Shown: piece by piece, positions 8,423-17,246 of the stretch | Position numbering within the stretch: the stretch's first letter is position 1 | How the letters are laid out: every line of letters begins with the position of its first letter | Assembly (NCBI GenBank): GCA_964544635.1 | Contig: CAZJCK010000026.1 | Location: 1 to 44,915, forward strand | Direction of reading: 5' to 3' | From: CAZJCK01 sp964544635 | GTDB taxonomy: Bacteria; Zixibacteria; MSB-5A5; GN15; FEB-12 | DNA length: 44,915 nucleotides | Program-made: the position numbers and the translations under genes | Notes under the pieces: model-generated | What the model was told of the DNA's origin: nothing | Databases searched by the model: none | Seen by the model: the letters and a program-made list of their open reading frames with translations, nothing else

Positions 8423-10981
8423 TTACATCTTTCCTACCAGGCGCAGGAAGAGGCCCTGGCCGCGGTAGTATTCATCAGGTCGGTTATCGGCTTCGCTTTC
8501 GAACCGTTCCCAGCCGATCGAGACACGGAAGTACTTCGGGTATTCATAGCCGATCTCGAGTTGGCCGATAGTCTTGTCGTCGTTGATCGGTTCGTTGAGC
8601 AGGCTGGCCTTGAAGGAGCCGCGACCGAAAAAGCCGTTACCGAATCCGGCGGCGCCGGAAACGAGGAGGATGTATGACGTGGCGGTGATTTCGGGGTTGG
8701 GCGGATAGATCGACTGTTCCCAGCGGCGGATGACACCGATGGTGGCCTGGTCGAAGCGGGTGCGGTTCCAGTTGATGCGGGCGCCGAGGTCGAAGGTGCG
8801 CATTTCGTCACGTCCGGCGATGTACTCAAGGGTACGACGGTATTCGGTTTCGGCGCTGAACGACAGGTGGTGGGCCTGGAACCAGGTAAGCTGGCCAAAG
8901 ATAAAATCATCGGTGCGTTCGCCGGTCGAGTCTGTCCACCAGTTATTTTGTTGGTAGCGGGTGTAACGGCCGAGCGCCTTGATCTTCTCGAACGGAAGGT
9001 ATTCAACGGCCAGGGCGCCGGCACGGTCGATGCGCCGGACATCATCCTGCCAGACATCGAGTTCGTTGCCGGGCGTGCTGAAACGCTTGTACTCGGTCGT
9101 GACGAGGAACGACAAGGGTTCGAACGGCCGGAGCTGGATGTTGGTGAAGAGGGCGTCTTCACGGTCCGACCACAGGTCGGTGTCGACGTTCTTTTCGAAA
9201 CGGAACTTGGGTGTGAGTTGGATGCGATACCCGTCGGCCGGCACGGAGGTGACGCTGAATGCAATCTGGTTGGTGTTGGCGTCGCCCAGGGCGCTGTGGA
9301 GGTTGTTGCGCTGGGTGTAGAACTCGTAGTGGCTGGTCCAGTGAACGTCGCCGAGGACACCGACGGAATCACCCCAGCCACGTAGATCAGCGATAATACG
9401 GTTCTGGTTACGGTCGAAGAGAGAGATGTCGTCGCGGTTTTCGATGTCGCGGTGCTCGTAGGCGAGTTCGAGCTGGGGCCCGCCGGTCCAGGTGCTGTTG
9501 TAAGTCAGCCTGTATACTTTCTCATCCAGTCGGCCGTTGGAAGCGTTGAATTGGCCGCTACTGTCGAGTGTTTGGTATTGACTGAAATTGGCGGCAACAC
9601 CGCCGGTCCTCGATAGACGGTATGCGGCCTGCGCCCATATACGCTGCTGGTTTTTGGTCGGGTTGAGACTGCTGTTGGTGAAGGAACGGAAGTCGTCTTC
9701 GATGCGCTGGTAGTCGGCCTTAAAGCTGAGGCGGTCCGTTGGCGAGAAGCTGAAGTCACCGTGCAGCGCAGAGTAGTCGGATGACGTGTTCGGGTTGTCG
9801 GAGCCGGCGACTTCCACGGAAGCCCCAGCTTTGCCATGTCTCACGGCGGCGCTGGCCGAGTACAGCCCCTTCGGTTCGGGAATGCCGGCCACACCGGAAC
9901 CATCGTCGATATTGCGGTAGAGATATGCGGCGCCGACCCGGGAGGCATCGGTTGGATCGACTCTCACTCTGCCACCGACGATATCGTCGTTCTCTTCGCG
10001 CTGGTAGTCATAGGTGATGACGATGTAGATGGGATCCTGCTCATCGGTTTCACTGCCGACCGGTTTGTTGAGTATGATGCGGCCACGGAGGTAGTCGATG
10101 GTGTAATCGACATCGCGGGTGAGCGCAGCGCTTCGTCGCAGGGTAGACTGGTTGAAGCGGTCGCGGATTTCAATGCGAACTTCCTCGGAACCGCGAATGA
10201 CCGGGGCGTTGACCAGCTCAAACGGACCGGCGGTACCGTTGGCGCGGATACCGACGACATCGCCCTCGCGGAAACGTCGCCCTTCAAGTTTACCGGCGAC
10301 GGTTTCCACGCCGACCGGGCCGTCTTTCAAGTTGGCGTAGACTCCAAAGATAGAGCGGCGGTGCAGCGTGAACCTTGAATTGGAGAAGCTTGGTTGCAGG
10401 GTGCCGCCCTCGAGATAACCGTGTTCGTCGGATTCAAGGCGGGCGTGCAATTCAAGGCGGGCTTCCTCTTGAGGTTGGGTGAGAAGGCGGCTGTCAAGGT
10501 TGTCGAATTCCCAGATATTGTGGGGATCAAAGGTACCCTGGCCGGTGAAGCGCCAAGTGTCCCAGAGCGGCTCAGTTGTTTCCAACGACATGCGCAGGCG
10601 GAAGATGTTCGGATCGACGGGGCGGTATTCGTCGTCGATGCGCGAGTCGAGAATGCCGGTGCCGTTGAGGTGGAGATGATTTCCGAGGTTGCCGTTGGTG
10701 AACAGCGAAGCGCGGTAGGAGGCGGCGAAGTCTTTTTTCAACCAGGGATTGGCGTTCTCGAAAGCGGACACATTGCCGTCGACATCGAGAGTGTGAAAGG
10801 TCAGTTCCCCGAAGCCGACTAAGAGGAGATCCTCTTTACCTTCTCGGGGGTCGAAGCGGTAAACGACGGCGGCGTTGGCAACGGAGCCGGCGACAATGAC
10901 GAACAGGGTGGCTACTATGGAATAGAGAATGAGCTGGATAGCCAGGCTGCGTTTTGATGTCATGGTACGGCGCTCTGTCAT
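8423..10981 (-). CDS. Large predicted outer-membrane barrel, partner of the DUF11 protein
   Basis: An 852-residue secreted protein. The signal peptide (about residues 1-37, ending VANA) precedes VVYRFDPREGKEDLLL. The first part holds beta-rich blocks, and near residue 290 there is a DVDYTIDYLRGRIILNKPV segment. That phrase resembles the repeated DYTIDY-x-x-G-x-I motif of SprA-like cell-surface proteins of the FCB group; this is a weak, short similarity. From about residue 350 to the end the sequence shows regular amphipathic strands with aromatic girdle residues (QLELAYEHRD, FRFEKNVDT, LTWFQAHHLSF) and a final strand GLFLRLVGKM, so a C-terminal barrel of 20 or more strands is likely. ATG at 10981 has GGAG 9 bases upstream. 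It is the first gene of a two-gene operon with the DUF11/OmpA protein. I do not recognise a named family. Confidence 0.75.
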   Translation of the reverse strand: MTERRTMTSKRSLAIQLILYSIVATLFVIVAGSVANAAVVYRFDPREGKEDLLLVGFGELTFHTLDVDGNVSAFENANPWLKKDFAASYRASLFTNGNLGNHLHLNGTGILDSRIDDEYRPVDPNIFRLRMSLETTEPLWDTWRFTGQGTFDPHNIWEFDNLDSRLLTQPQEEARLELHARLESDEHGYLEGGTLQPSFSNSRFTLHRRSIFGVYANLKDGPVGVETVAGKLEGRRFREGDVVGIRANGTAGPFELVNAPVIRGSEEVRIEIRDRFNQSTLRRSAALTRDVDYTIDYLRGRIILNKPVGSETDEQDPIYIVITYDYQREENDDIVGGRVRVDPTDASRVGAAYLYRNIDDGSGVAGIPEPKGLYSASAAVRHGKAGASVEVAGSDNPNTSSDYSALHGDFSFSPTDRLSFKADYQRIEDDFRSFTNSSLNPTKNQQRIWAQAAYRLSRTGGVAANFSQYQTLDSSGQFNASNGRLDEKVYRLTYNSTWTGGPQLELAYEHRDIENRDDISLFDRNQNRIIADLRGWGDSVGVLGDVHWTSHYEFYTQRNNLHSALGDANTNQIAFSVTSVPADGYRIQLTPKFRFEKNVDTDLWSDREDALFTNIQLRPFEPLSFLVTTEYKRFSTPGNELDVWQDDVRRIDRAGALAVEYLPFEKIKALGRYTRYQQNNWWTDSTGERTDDFIFGQLTWFQAHHLSFSAETEYRRTLEYIAGRDEMRTFDLGARINWNRTRFDQATIGVIRRWEQSIYPPNPEITATSYILLVSGAAGFGNGFFGRGSFKASLLNEPINDDKTIGQLEIGYEYPKYFRVSIGWERFESEADNRPDEYYRGQGLFLRLVGKM

Positions 10982-11365
10982 GGTTGTTCTCCGGGGGTGA
11001 TATGTACACGTGGTGTGCCAAAGGGCGCGGAGAGTTGGACGCAGCGGCTAAGCTGTTGGCGGACTGTCGTTTATTAGCAAGCTGACAAGGGCGTTCGAGC
11101 TTACAACTGTGACGCCGGTTGCACGTACGGATAGGCAGAGGTTTGCACGATTTGTGCGTTGGGCGTGCAGGTGGGAAAATAATGACGGGTTAACAGAGGA
11201 GGGCAAGCAGTGAGCGACGTTATGCATGTATGAGCACTGGACTAAGGGATCTTTGTCCGGAAATCGCGGGACTACGCCCGGCCCGACGCGGATAGAGTCC
11301 TCATGGAGCGTGGGCCGGCATTACCTGCCGCGCGGGGGACGCAGCGGGGTACCCGGGACGTTCAC
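10982..11365. other. 384-bp intergenic region upstream of the barrel/DUF11 operon
   Basis: No gene recognised. The promoter of the barrel/DUF11 operon must lie here, but no canonical -35/-10 pair stands out. It contains three TGCACG arms (11120-11125 and 11144-11149 direct, 11164-11169 inverted as CGTGCA) that could be an operator cluster. Next to the stop codon of the tolC-like gene it contains one copy of a GC-rich hairpin repeat (11328-11356). Confidence 0.5.
11328..11356 (-). repeat. GC-rich palindromic 3'-end repeat, copy 1
   Basis: Read on the minus strand it goes CCGGGTACCCCGCTGCG then CCCCCGCGCGG. It resembles copies at 17213-17246 and 18356-18389, and it lies 9 bp beyond the stop codon of the tolC-like gene. 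It may serve as a terminator or as a dispersed REP-like element. Confidence 0.55.
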
Positions 11366-12685
11366 CTACAACGAGATCTCGAGCGTGCCCATGAGTTGTT
11401 CGAGCTGGAGGCGGGCGATGCGAGCCTGGTAGCGTGCCGTGGTCAGCGACTGCTGGGCGCGCAACAGATTGAGCTGAGCGTCGCGGAAATCAAGCGAGGT
11501 CGCGACGCCGGTCTGGTAGCGGTCGCGCTGCAGCTCGAGATTCTGGCGGGCGGCCACGAGGTTCTGCTGTTCAAGTTCGACCAGTTCCATGCGACGCTGG
11601 AAGGTGGTCAGGTTTTCGCGGATCTGACGCGACAGTTCGAGCCGCTGTTGTTTCAATTCATATTCAGCGGCACGGGCATCGAGCTGCGCCAGTTCCAGGG
11701 CGATCTTGTCGCGGTTGGCATTGAACAGGTTGTAGCTGAGGTTGAGACCGACCGAGTAAGCATCGCTCTGCGTCTCGATGTCGTCACGATCGTCGGGTGA
11801 GATGCTGATGTCGGTGTAGTCGTAGCCGGCGTTGAGGCTGAGGCGCGGCATGAAGGGGGCGCGGGCGGCTTTGGCGGCGTTGCGCACGACCAGTACATTC
11901 CGACGCGCGACCTCCAGCGATGCGTTGTTGGACTCCGCTTGTGTGTAGATTTCGTTGTAGGTCAGTTCGAGTGGCGGCACGACAATCTCGCTGGCAGCGC
12001 GTAACGACGTACCGGGTTCGCGGCCGAGCAGGACATTGAGATCGTCGCGCACCAGTTCGACTTGCAGTCGCTGATCGAGGAAACGTGCCTGGTCGTTGTT
12101 GTAAGAAACTGTAGCATTGAGGAGGTCGGTTGATGAAGCGCCACCGAGTTCACGTCGCACCCGCTCCTTGTCGAGCCGTTCTTTTGAGATGGCGCGGGAT
12201 TCACCGGCAATATCGAGCAATTGTTGCTGCTGAACGAGATTGAAGTAGGTGGACGTGATGGCGACAACCTGGGCCTCGATGCGGGCGCGGGCCTGGTCAA
12301 TACCGAGTCGGGCAAGGGCGTCGTAGCGCCGGTTGTCGACGAACATGCGGAAGCCGTCGAAGATGGTCCAGTTGAGCGAGACGCCGGCGCGAAGGTTTTC
12401 CGTGTCAGTGGAACCGAAGGAAAACGGCGAGTTGGTTTCTTCGTCCTCGGTGCCCAGCGTGTAGCCACCGGTCACGTCGAGAGTGGGCAGGAAACCGGAA
12501 GTACCGAGGCCACCCCGGGTTTCAGCCGCTTCGGCATCGGTGCGGGCGATGCGAATGGCGAAGTTGTTTTCGAGGCCGATGCGGAGGGCCTCCTCGATGG
12601 TGAGCACGGTGTCGGTGGGCGCCTGGGCGCGGCCGGCAACGGCGAGGGCGCACAAAAGGACAAGGCTGAGTATGATGCGACGCAT
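11366..12685 (-). CDS. TolC-family outer-membrane efflux channel
   Basis: A 439-residue outer-membrane protein with a signal peptide (about 1-21, ending GRAQA). Two long OEP-type halves follow, each rich in heptad helices: LTIEEALRIGLENN at the start of half one, QAESNNASLEVARRNV opening half two, and LNLSYNLFNANRDK in the second barrel strand pair. This is the usual length and repeat plan of TolC-like trimers that form the periplasmic tunnel and outer-membrane pore. The gene begins 2 bp after the RND pump stop codon and is the last of the adaptor-pump-channel operon. The exported substrate is not visible from sequence. Confidence 0.93.
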   Translation of the reverse strand: MRRIILSLVLLCALAVAGRAQAPTDTVLTIEEALRIGLENNFAIRIARTDAEAAETRGGLGTSGFLPTLDVTGGYTLGTEDEETNSPFSFGSTDTENLRAGVSLNWTIFDGFRMFVDNRRYDALARLGIDQARARIEAQVVAITSTYFNLVQQQQLLDIAGESRAISKERLDKERVRRELGGASSTDLLNATVSYNNDQARFLDQRLQVELVRDDLNVLLGREPGTSLRAASEIVVPPLELTYNEIYTQAESNNASLEVARRNVLVVRNAAKAARAPFMPRLSLNAGYDYTDISISPDDRDDIETQSDAYSVGLNLSYNLFNANRDKIALELAQLDARAAEYELKQQRLELSRQIRENLTTFQRRMELVELEQQNLVAARQNLELQRDRYQTGVATSLDFRDAQLNLLRAQQSLTTARYQARIARLQLEQLMGTLEISL

Positions 12686-12687
12686 GT

Positions 12688-15600
12688 TTATTTCCCTGAC
12701 TCGACCTGGGCTTCGCCGGACGGTTTGAGGGTGGGGCCTTCGAGTTCCTTCACGGCCGGTTCGACAGATTCGGCTGTAACATTTTCCTGCCTGAGAATGT
12801 GGCGGGCTACGGCAACGCGCGTGCTGTTGAGCACCAGGAAGGATGCAGGAAGTATCAGGAGCAGAATGAAGGTGCCGAAAATGAGACCGTAGGCCACGGA
12901 GACGGCCATCGGGATGAGAAACTGGGCCTGGCGGCTGGTTTCGAAAATGAGCGGGGCAAGACCGAGGGAGGTAGTCAGGGTGGTCAACAGAATGGGTCGC
13001 AAACGCGACAGGCCGCCCTTGTACACGGCGTCGAATACCGAGTCACCGCTGCGCAGGTTGCGGTTGACCTGATCGACAAGAACGATACTGTCGTTGATGA
13101 TGATACCCGAGAGCGCAATCACACCGTAGATCGACAAGGTGTTGAGCTGGATGCCCTGGATACCGTGTCCCCAGATCGCACCGAGTACGCCCATGGGTAT
13201 GAGCGAAAAGATGATGCCGGCCTGGGCGTAGGATCGGAAAACGAGTATGACCATGATGACCATACCGAGCAGGGCGATGGGGAAGGCGGAGCGCATCGAG
13301 TCGATCAACTTTTCCTGGTTGCGTGACTGGCCCTCGAAGGAGAAGTCGACGGTTGGCACCTGGGCCTGGACGCGCGGCAGGACGTCCTGCCTGACCTCAG
13401 CAAGGATCGGCGGGAGATCGTCGCTAACGTCGGCGAGATTCGCCTCTACCCTGATTTCGCGGCGGCGGTCGAGGTGGTTAATGGCGGTGATGCCGCGTCG
13501 AATGCTGTAGGTGGCGAGTTCGCTGAACGGATACTCGGAACCGTTGGGCAGTCGGATGCGCATGTTGTCGAGGAAGCCCAGGGCGGCGCGGTCCTGTTCA
13601 CCGTAGCGTACCCATACCTTGATTTCGTCGCGGCCACGCTGGATTCGCTGGACTTCCTGGCCGAAGAAGCCGGAGCGTACCTGGCCGGCGACATCGCGCA
13701 AGGTGAGGCCGAGGGCGTAGGCGCGGGGTTTGAGTTCGATATTGACCTCGCGGCGACCTTCGGCGTCGGTATCGGTGACATCTTTAAGCGTGCTGAAATC
13801 TTCGAGTTCGCGCTTGAGGATTGCCTTGGCGCGGTTGAGAGCGTCGAGGTCCTTCCCCAGAAGACTGATAGAAACCGGTTTGCCGAAGCGGCTGGTTTGC
13901 CCAAAGGTAATGTCCTGGGCTTCGGGAACCGGTCCGACCATTTCGCGCAGGCGGTTGGCCAGAACGTAGCTGTCCATCTGCCGTATCTCTCCGTCGAGGA
14001 GCTGGATGATCAGACGTCCGGTATGGCTCCCCTGCTCGCCGAAGTCGTTGGCGCCGATTTCGCGCATCATGCCGAGGAAGACATCTTGTCCGTCGGGGCG
14101 CTCCTGCTTCAGTTCTTCGTTGAGATCCCATGCCACCTGCTCGATTTCGGCGAGGAGTGAGTCGGTGGTAGTTTCCTGGCGACCGGAGACGAGGGAGATA
14201 TTTACGGGCAGCGTTTCGGCGTCGATAAACGGAAAGAAGGTGGCGCCGATCAGTCCGCCGCCAACAAGACCGACGGTGACAAAAACCAGGGCGATCGGCA
14301 GCATGACGGTAGTGAACTTGTGCTTGAGGGCATAGCGAAGCGACGGGGCGTAGATGTTATTGGTAAGATAGTTAATGCCCTTTTCGATCTTCTTGCGTAC
14401 CGGTGAGTCTTTCTCGTGTGGATGCAATCCCTTGGAGTGGCCGAGGTGCGACGGCAGTATGAGGAAAGCCTCGACGAGCGAAAACAGCAACGAGGCGATG
14501 ACGACGAGGGCCATCTGCCAGATAATCTTGCCGAGGAAGGCATCGAGGAAGAAGAACGGCATGAAGGCGATGACGGTGGTGAGGATGGAGGTGGTAACGG
14601 GTGCGATGACCTCCATGGTACCGTCGACCGCCGCCTTGAGCGCCGGTTTCCCCCCTTCGTAGTGCGCGAAGATATTTTCCCCCACGACAATGGCATCGTC
14701 GACGAGGATACCGACGACGATGATCATACCGAAGAGCGAGATGACGTTGATAGTCAGACCTGCAAAGTTGGCGATGATGAACATGCCGGCAAAGGAGAAG
14801 GGAATGGCGACGGCGACCCAAAAGGACATGCGGAGATTGAGGAAGAAGCCGAGAGCGATGATGATCAGGATGAGGCCGATGATGCCGTTCTTGACAAGGA
14901 GGTCTACGCGCTGGACAAGCGGGACGGTCTGATCGTCGAGGATAGCTATCTGCACCGATTCGTGGGTAGCGTTGAAGTCGTCGATCATGGCCTTGGTCTT
15001 GTCGGCGATCTCGAGGATGTCTTCGGCGCTGGTCTGGTCGATATTAAGGGCGATGGCGGCCTGCCCGTTGAAGTATCGCTTGTTGGGATTGTCCTCCCAC
15101 TGTTCGTCGATATTGGCAACGTCGCCGAGCCTGACAACGTCTCCCCCGCTCCGGCCGCGCACGACAATATCAGCAAGCTGCTGCGCAAAGTAGTCGCGTC
15201 CCCAGGCACGGATCAGGATTTCTTCCTCGTCGGTTTCGAACTTGCCGCCGGAAATGTTGACGTTGGCGCCACGGACGGCGTTGGAGATTTCGTTGAAGGT
15301 GAGGTTGTACCGTCGCAGGCTGGCCTCGGATACTTCAATAGAGAACTCCAGGAGTGGCAGGCCCGCGATGGTCACCTGGGAGATTTCTTCGGTAGCGAGG
15401 AGGTCGTCGCGGAAGCCTTCTGCAATATACTTGAGGTTGTACAGATCGGTGTTACCGTAGACGATAACTTCGAGGGATCGGATGCGGAATTTCTGCTCGA
15501 AGATGATCGGTTCTTCGGCGCCTTCAGGAAAGGCGGAGATGCGGTCGACGGCGTTCTTGACGTCGTTGAGCACCTCGTCGATATCGGCTTCCTTGGTAAT

Positions 15601-15885
15601 TTCGACGGTGACGGTGCCAATATTTTCGCGGGAGACGGAAGTCAGGCGTACGATGCCCTCGAGCCCGTCAAGGTTCTCCTCGATTTTCAGTACCACGCCT
15701 TCAGCGACTTCTTCAGGAGAGGCGCCGGGGTATGGTACCTGGACAGTGATGATGTCGGGCGTGATTTCCGGGAAGAACGAATAGCGGAGCTGGTTCAGGG
15801 AGATCAGACCGAAACCGATGACACCGAACATGAGAACGGTAACCCAGAGGGGGTAGCGGACGAAGAAAGCGACGACGCGTTTCAT
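12688..15885 (-). CDS. RND-family efflux pump permease
   Basis: A 1065-residue inner-membrane proton-driven pump of the AcrB/MexB superfamily. It has one helix at residues 10-30, a large periplasmic domain, a bundle of helices, a second periplasmic domain and a final bundle. The proton-relay aspartate pair is present at about D396-D397 (GILVDDAIVVGEN), and the RPILLTTLTTSLGLAPL block in the second half is typical. The N-terminus (FVRYPLWVTVLMFGVIGFG) and Y-S-F-F-P-E-I motif resemble the group of RND pumps common in Bacteroidota-like phyla rather than AcrB itself. Its start overlaps the adaptor stop codon in an ATGA arrangement, so translation is coupled. The substrate is unknown. Confidence 0.95.
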   Translation of the reverse strand: MKRVVAFFVRYPLWVTVLMFGVIGFGLISLNQLRYSFFPEITPDIITVQVPYPGASPEEVAEGVVLKIEENLDGLEGIVRLTSVSRENIGTVTVEITKEADIDEVLNDVKNAVDRISAFPEGAEEPIIFEQKFRIRSLEVIVYGNTDLYNLKYIAEGFRDDLLATEEISQVTIAGLPLLEFSIEVSEASLRRYNLTFNEISNAVRGANVNISGGKFETDEEEILIRAWGRDYFAQQLADIVVRGRSGGDVVRLGDVANIDEQWEDNPNKRYFNGQAAIALNIDQTSAEDILEIADKTKAMIDDFNATHESVQIAILDDQTVPLVQRVDLLVKNGIIGLILIIIALGFFLNLRMSFWVAVAIPFSFAGMFIIANFAGLTINVISLFGMIIVVGILVDDAIVVGENIFAHYEGGKPALKAAVDGTMEVIAPVTTSILTTVIAFMPFFFLDAFLGKIIWQMALVVIASLLFSLVEAFLILPSHLGHSKGLHPHEKDSPVRKKIEKGINYLTNNIYAPSLRYALKHKFTTVMLPIALVFVTVGLVGGGLIGATFFPFIDAETLPVNISLVSGRQETTTDSLLAEIEQVAWDLNEELKQERPDGQDVFLGMMREIGANDFGEQGSHTGRLIIQLLDGEIRQMDSYVLANRLREMVGPVPEAQDITFGQTSRFGKPVSISLLGKDLDALNRAKAILKRELEDFSTLKDVTDTDAEGRREVNIELKPRAYALGLTLRDVAGQVRSGFFGQEVQRIQRGRDEIKVWVRYGEQDRAALGFLDNMRIRLPNGSEYPFSELATYSIRRGITAINHLDRRREIRVEANLADVSDDLPPILAEVRQDVLPRVQAQVPTVDFSFEGQSRNQEKLIDSMRSAFPIALLGMVIMVILVFRSYAQAGIIFSLIPMGVLGAIWGHGIQGIQLNTLSIYGVIALSGIIINDSIVLVDQVNRNLRSGDSVFDAVYKGGLSRLRPILLTTLTTSLGLAPLIFETSRQAQFLIPMAVSVAYGLIFGTFILLLILPASFLVLNSTRVAVARHILRQENVTAESVEPAVKELEGPTLKPSGEAQVESGK

Positions 15886-17033
15886 CGGACGGCATCCTCC
15901 TGCTGCATCACCGGGAAGCGTGGATTGGCCAGCATGCCGGGAGCGACGCCCTGGAGCTGTTCGATGACGACAGTGTCACCGTCATTGAGGCCGTCGGTAA
16001 TGATAACGGTGGCCTGCTCGCGGCGGGCGATTTCGACCGGACGGAGTTCCAGTTTGCCTTCGTCGACGACATAGACGAAGCGGTCGTCGTACAGGGCGGT
16101 GCGGGGCAGTCTAAAAGCGCTGTCGACAGCGGCGCCGGGAATAGCAGCTTCGAGGAAGAGGCCTTCGTACAGGCGGTTATCCGGGTCGGGATCAACGGAT
16201 ATAAAGACGGGTACGGTTTCAGTGCCGGAGTCAAGAGCCTGGCCGATGCGGGTAATCTCACCGGAGAAGAGACCTTTCACCTCCGTTGAGGTGAGGGTGA
16301 CCGATTCGTTCACGCTGATCCAGCGGAGTTCTTCGGTCGGGACGGGGATTTCAACCTCGAGGTCTTCGAGGTTGATGATGCTGCCGAGGCGGGTGTTGAC
16401 GCCGGCATTGGAGCCGACACGGAGGCTGGCCCCGGTAATGGCGCCGTCGAAGGGCGCCTCGATATAGTGCTTGTTCAATCGGATTTCGAGGTTGCGGACG
16501 GTGAAGTACAGTTTGAAAACGTTGAATCGGGCGAGGAACAGCTTGATGCGCTGGTTGGCCGCCTCGGGGAGCGGGTCGAGCGGCTGGTCGAATTCGGTGC
16601 GGTTGAAGTAGTCCTGCCAGACCTGGTATTCGTCAGGAAAGTCGACTTTAATTTCGGGCAGGACCTGAGCGAGAGCGGTGAGCAGATCGGCCTTGGCGGT
16701 ATTAAGGTCAAGGCGGGCCTGGCGGGGGTCGATGACGACGAGGGTCTGGCCGCGCCGGAATTCCTGGCCGGGCCGGAAAGGAACGTCGCCCGGCGTCAGT
16801 TCGCCCGGAACTTCGGCGATCAGATCCACCGGCTGAGCGGAGGCAAGGCGCCCGAAGGCGGCAATCCGCGACTCAATGGTGGATCGGTAGACGACCTCGG
16901 AGGCGACGCTGCGGGGTCGCGGTTCAGGGGTGCGCCGCGCCGGTTCTTCACGCATGCTGAGGAACAGAAACATGAGTCCCAGACCCACGGCAAAGACGCC
17001 GGGGACGACGATCCATCCCGGTTTGATTTTCAC
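15882..17033 (-). CDS. Periplasmic adaptor (membrane fusion) subunit of the RND pump
   Basis: A 383-residue adaptor that links the RND pump to the outer-membrane channel. It has a single N-terminal membrane anchor (IVVPGVFAVGLGLMFLFL), then a lipoyl half (GRLASAQPVDLIAEVPGELT and, after the hairpin, KHYIEAPFDGAITGASLRVG), a beta-barrel domain (NLEDLEVEIPVPTEELRWI), and a membrane-proximal domain (FRLPRTALYDDRFVYVVDEGKLELRPVEI). The alpha hairpin between the lipoyl halves is short. The start is GTG at 17033, with a GGG-rich stretch just upstream. It is first in the adaptor-pump-channel operon; 213 bp separate it from the nitroreductase gene upstream, so it probably has its own promoter. Confidence 0.92.
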   Translation of the reverse strand: MKIKPGWIVVPGVFAVGLGLMFLFLSMREEPARRTPEPRPRSVASEVVYRSTIESRIAAFGRLASAQPVDLIAEVPGELTPGDVPFRPGQEFRRGQTLVVIDPRQARLDLNTAKADLLTALAQVLPEIKVDFPDEYQVWQDYFNRTEFDQPLDPLPEAANQRIKLFLARFNVFKLYFTVRNLEIRLNKHYIEAPFDGAITGASLRVGSNAGVNTRLGSIINLEDLEVEIPVPTEELRWISVNESVTLTSTEVKGLFSGEITRIGQALDSGTETVPVFISVDPDPDNRLYEGLFLEAAIPGAAVDSAFRLPRTALYDDRFVYVVDEGKLELRPVEIARREQATVIITDGLNDGDTVVIEQLQGVAPGMLANPRFPVMQQEDAVR

Positions 17034-17212
17034 AGTATGCCCTTTCGCTGCCCGTTCACAGTCATATCCGTTGTGCTGGTGAGGGTACGCAATAATGCGG
17101 ACGCCGTCACCTCAAAAGTTGTCGGGTTCGAGTACCGTGGCGGGTGAAACGGTCTCGCGAAATGTAACAGATTTTGCTTGTGTTGGTTCGCGGGATTTGA
17201 GGGTCGGCAGTT

Positions 17213-17246
17213 CCCCACCGCGCGATGCGCCCAGCGGGGTGTCCGG
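17213..17246 (-). repeat. GC-rich palindromic 3'-end repeat, copy 2
   Basis: Reads CCGGACACCCCGCTGGGCGC then ATCGCGCGGTGGGG on the minus strand and directly abuts the TAG of the nitroreductase gene. The arms CCCC and GGGG close the hairpin, with internal mismatches. Confidence 0.6.

Noticed and set aside
11004..11021. A TTGGCAC-like sigma-54 -24 box before the barrel/DUF11 operon
   Set aside because: The -12 box would be GTGTA instead of TTGCA (GT in place of the invariant GC), and transcription would begin on top of the ribosome binding site.
14416..16074. A 552-codon acidic open frame opposite the RND pump
   Set aside because: It is the reverse-strand shadow of the RND coding sequence, extremely Asp/Glu-rich, with no family resemblance.
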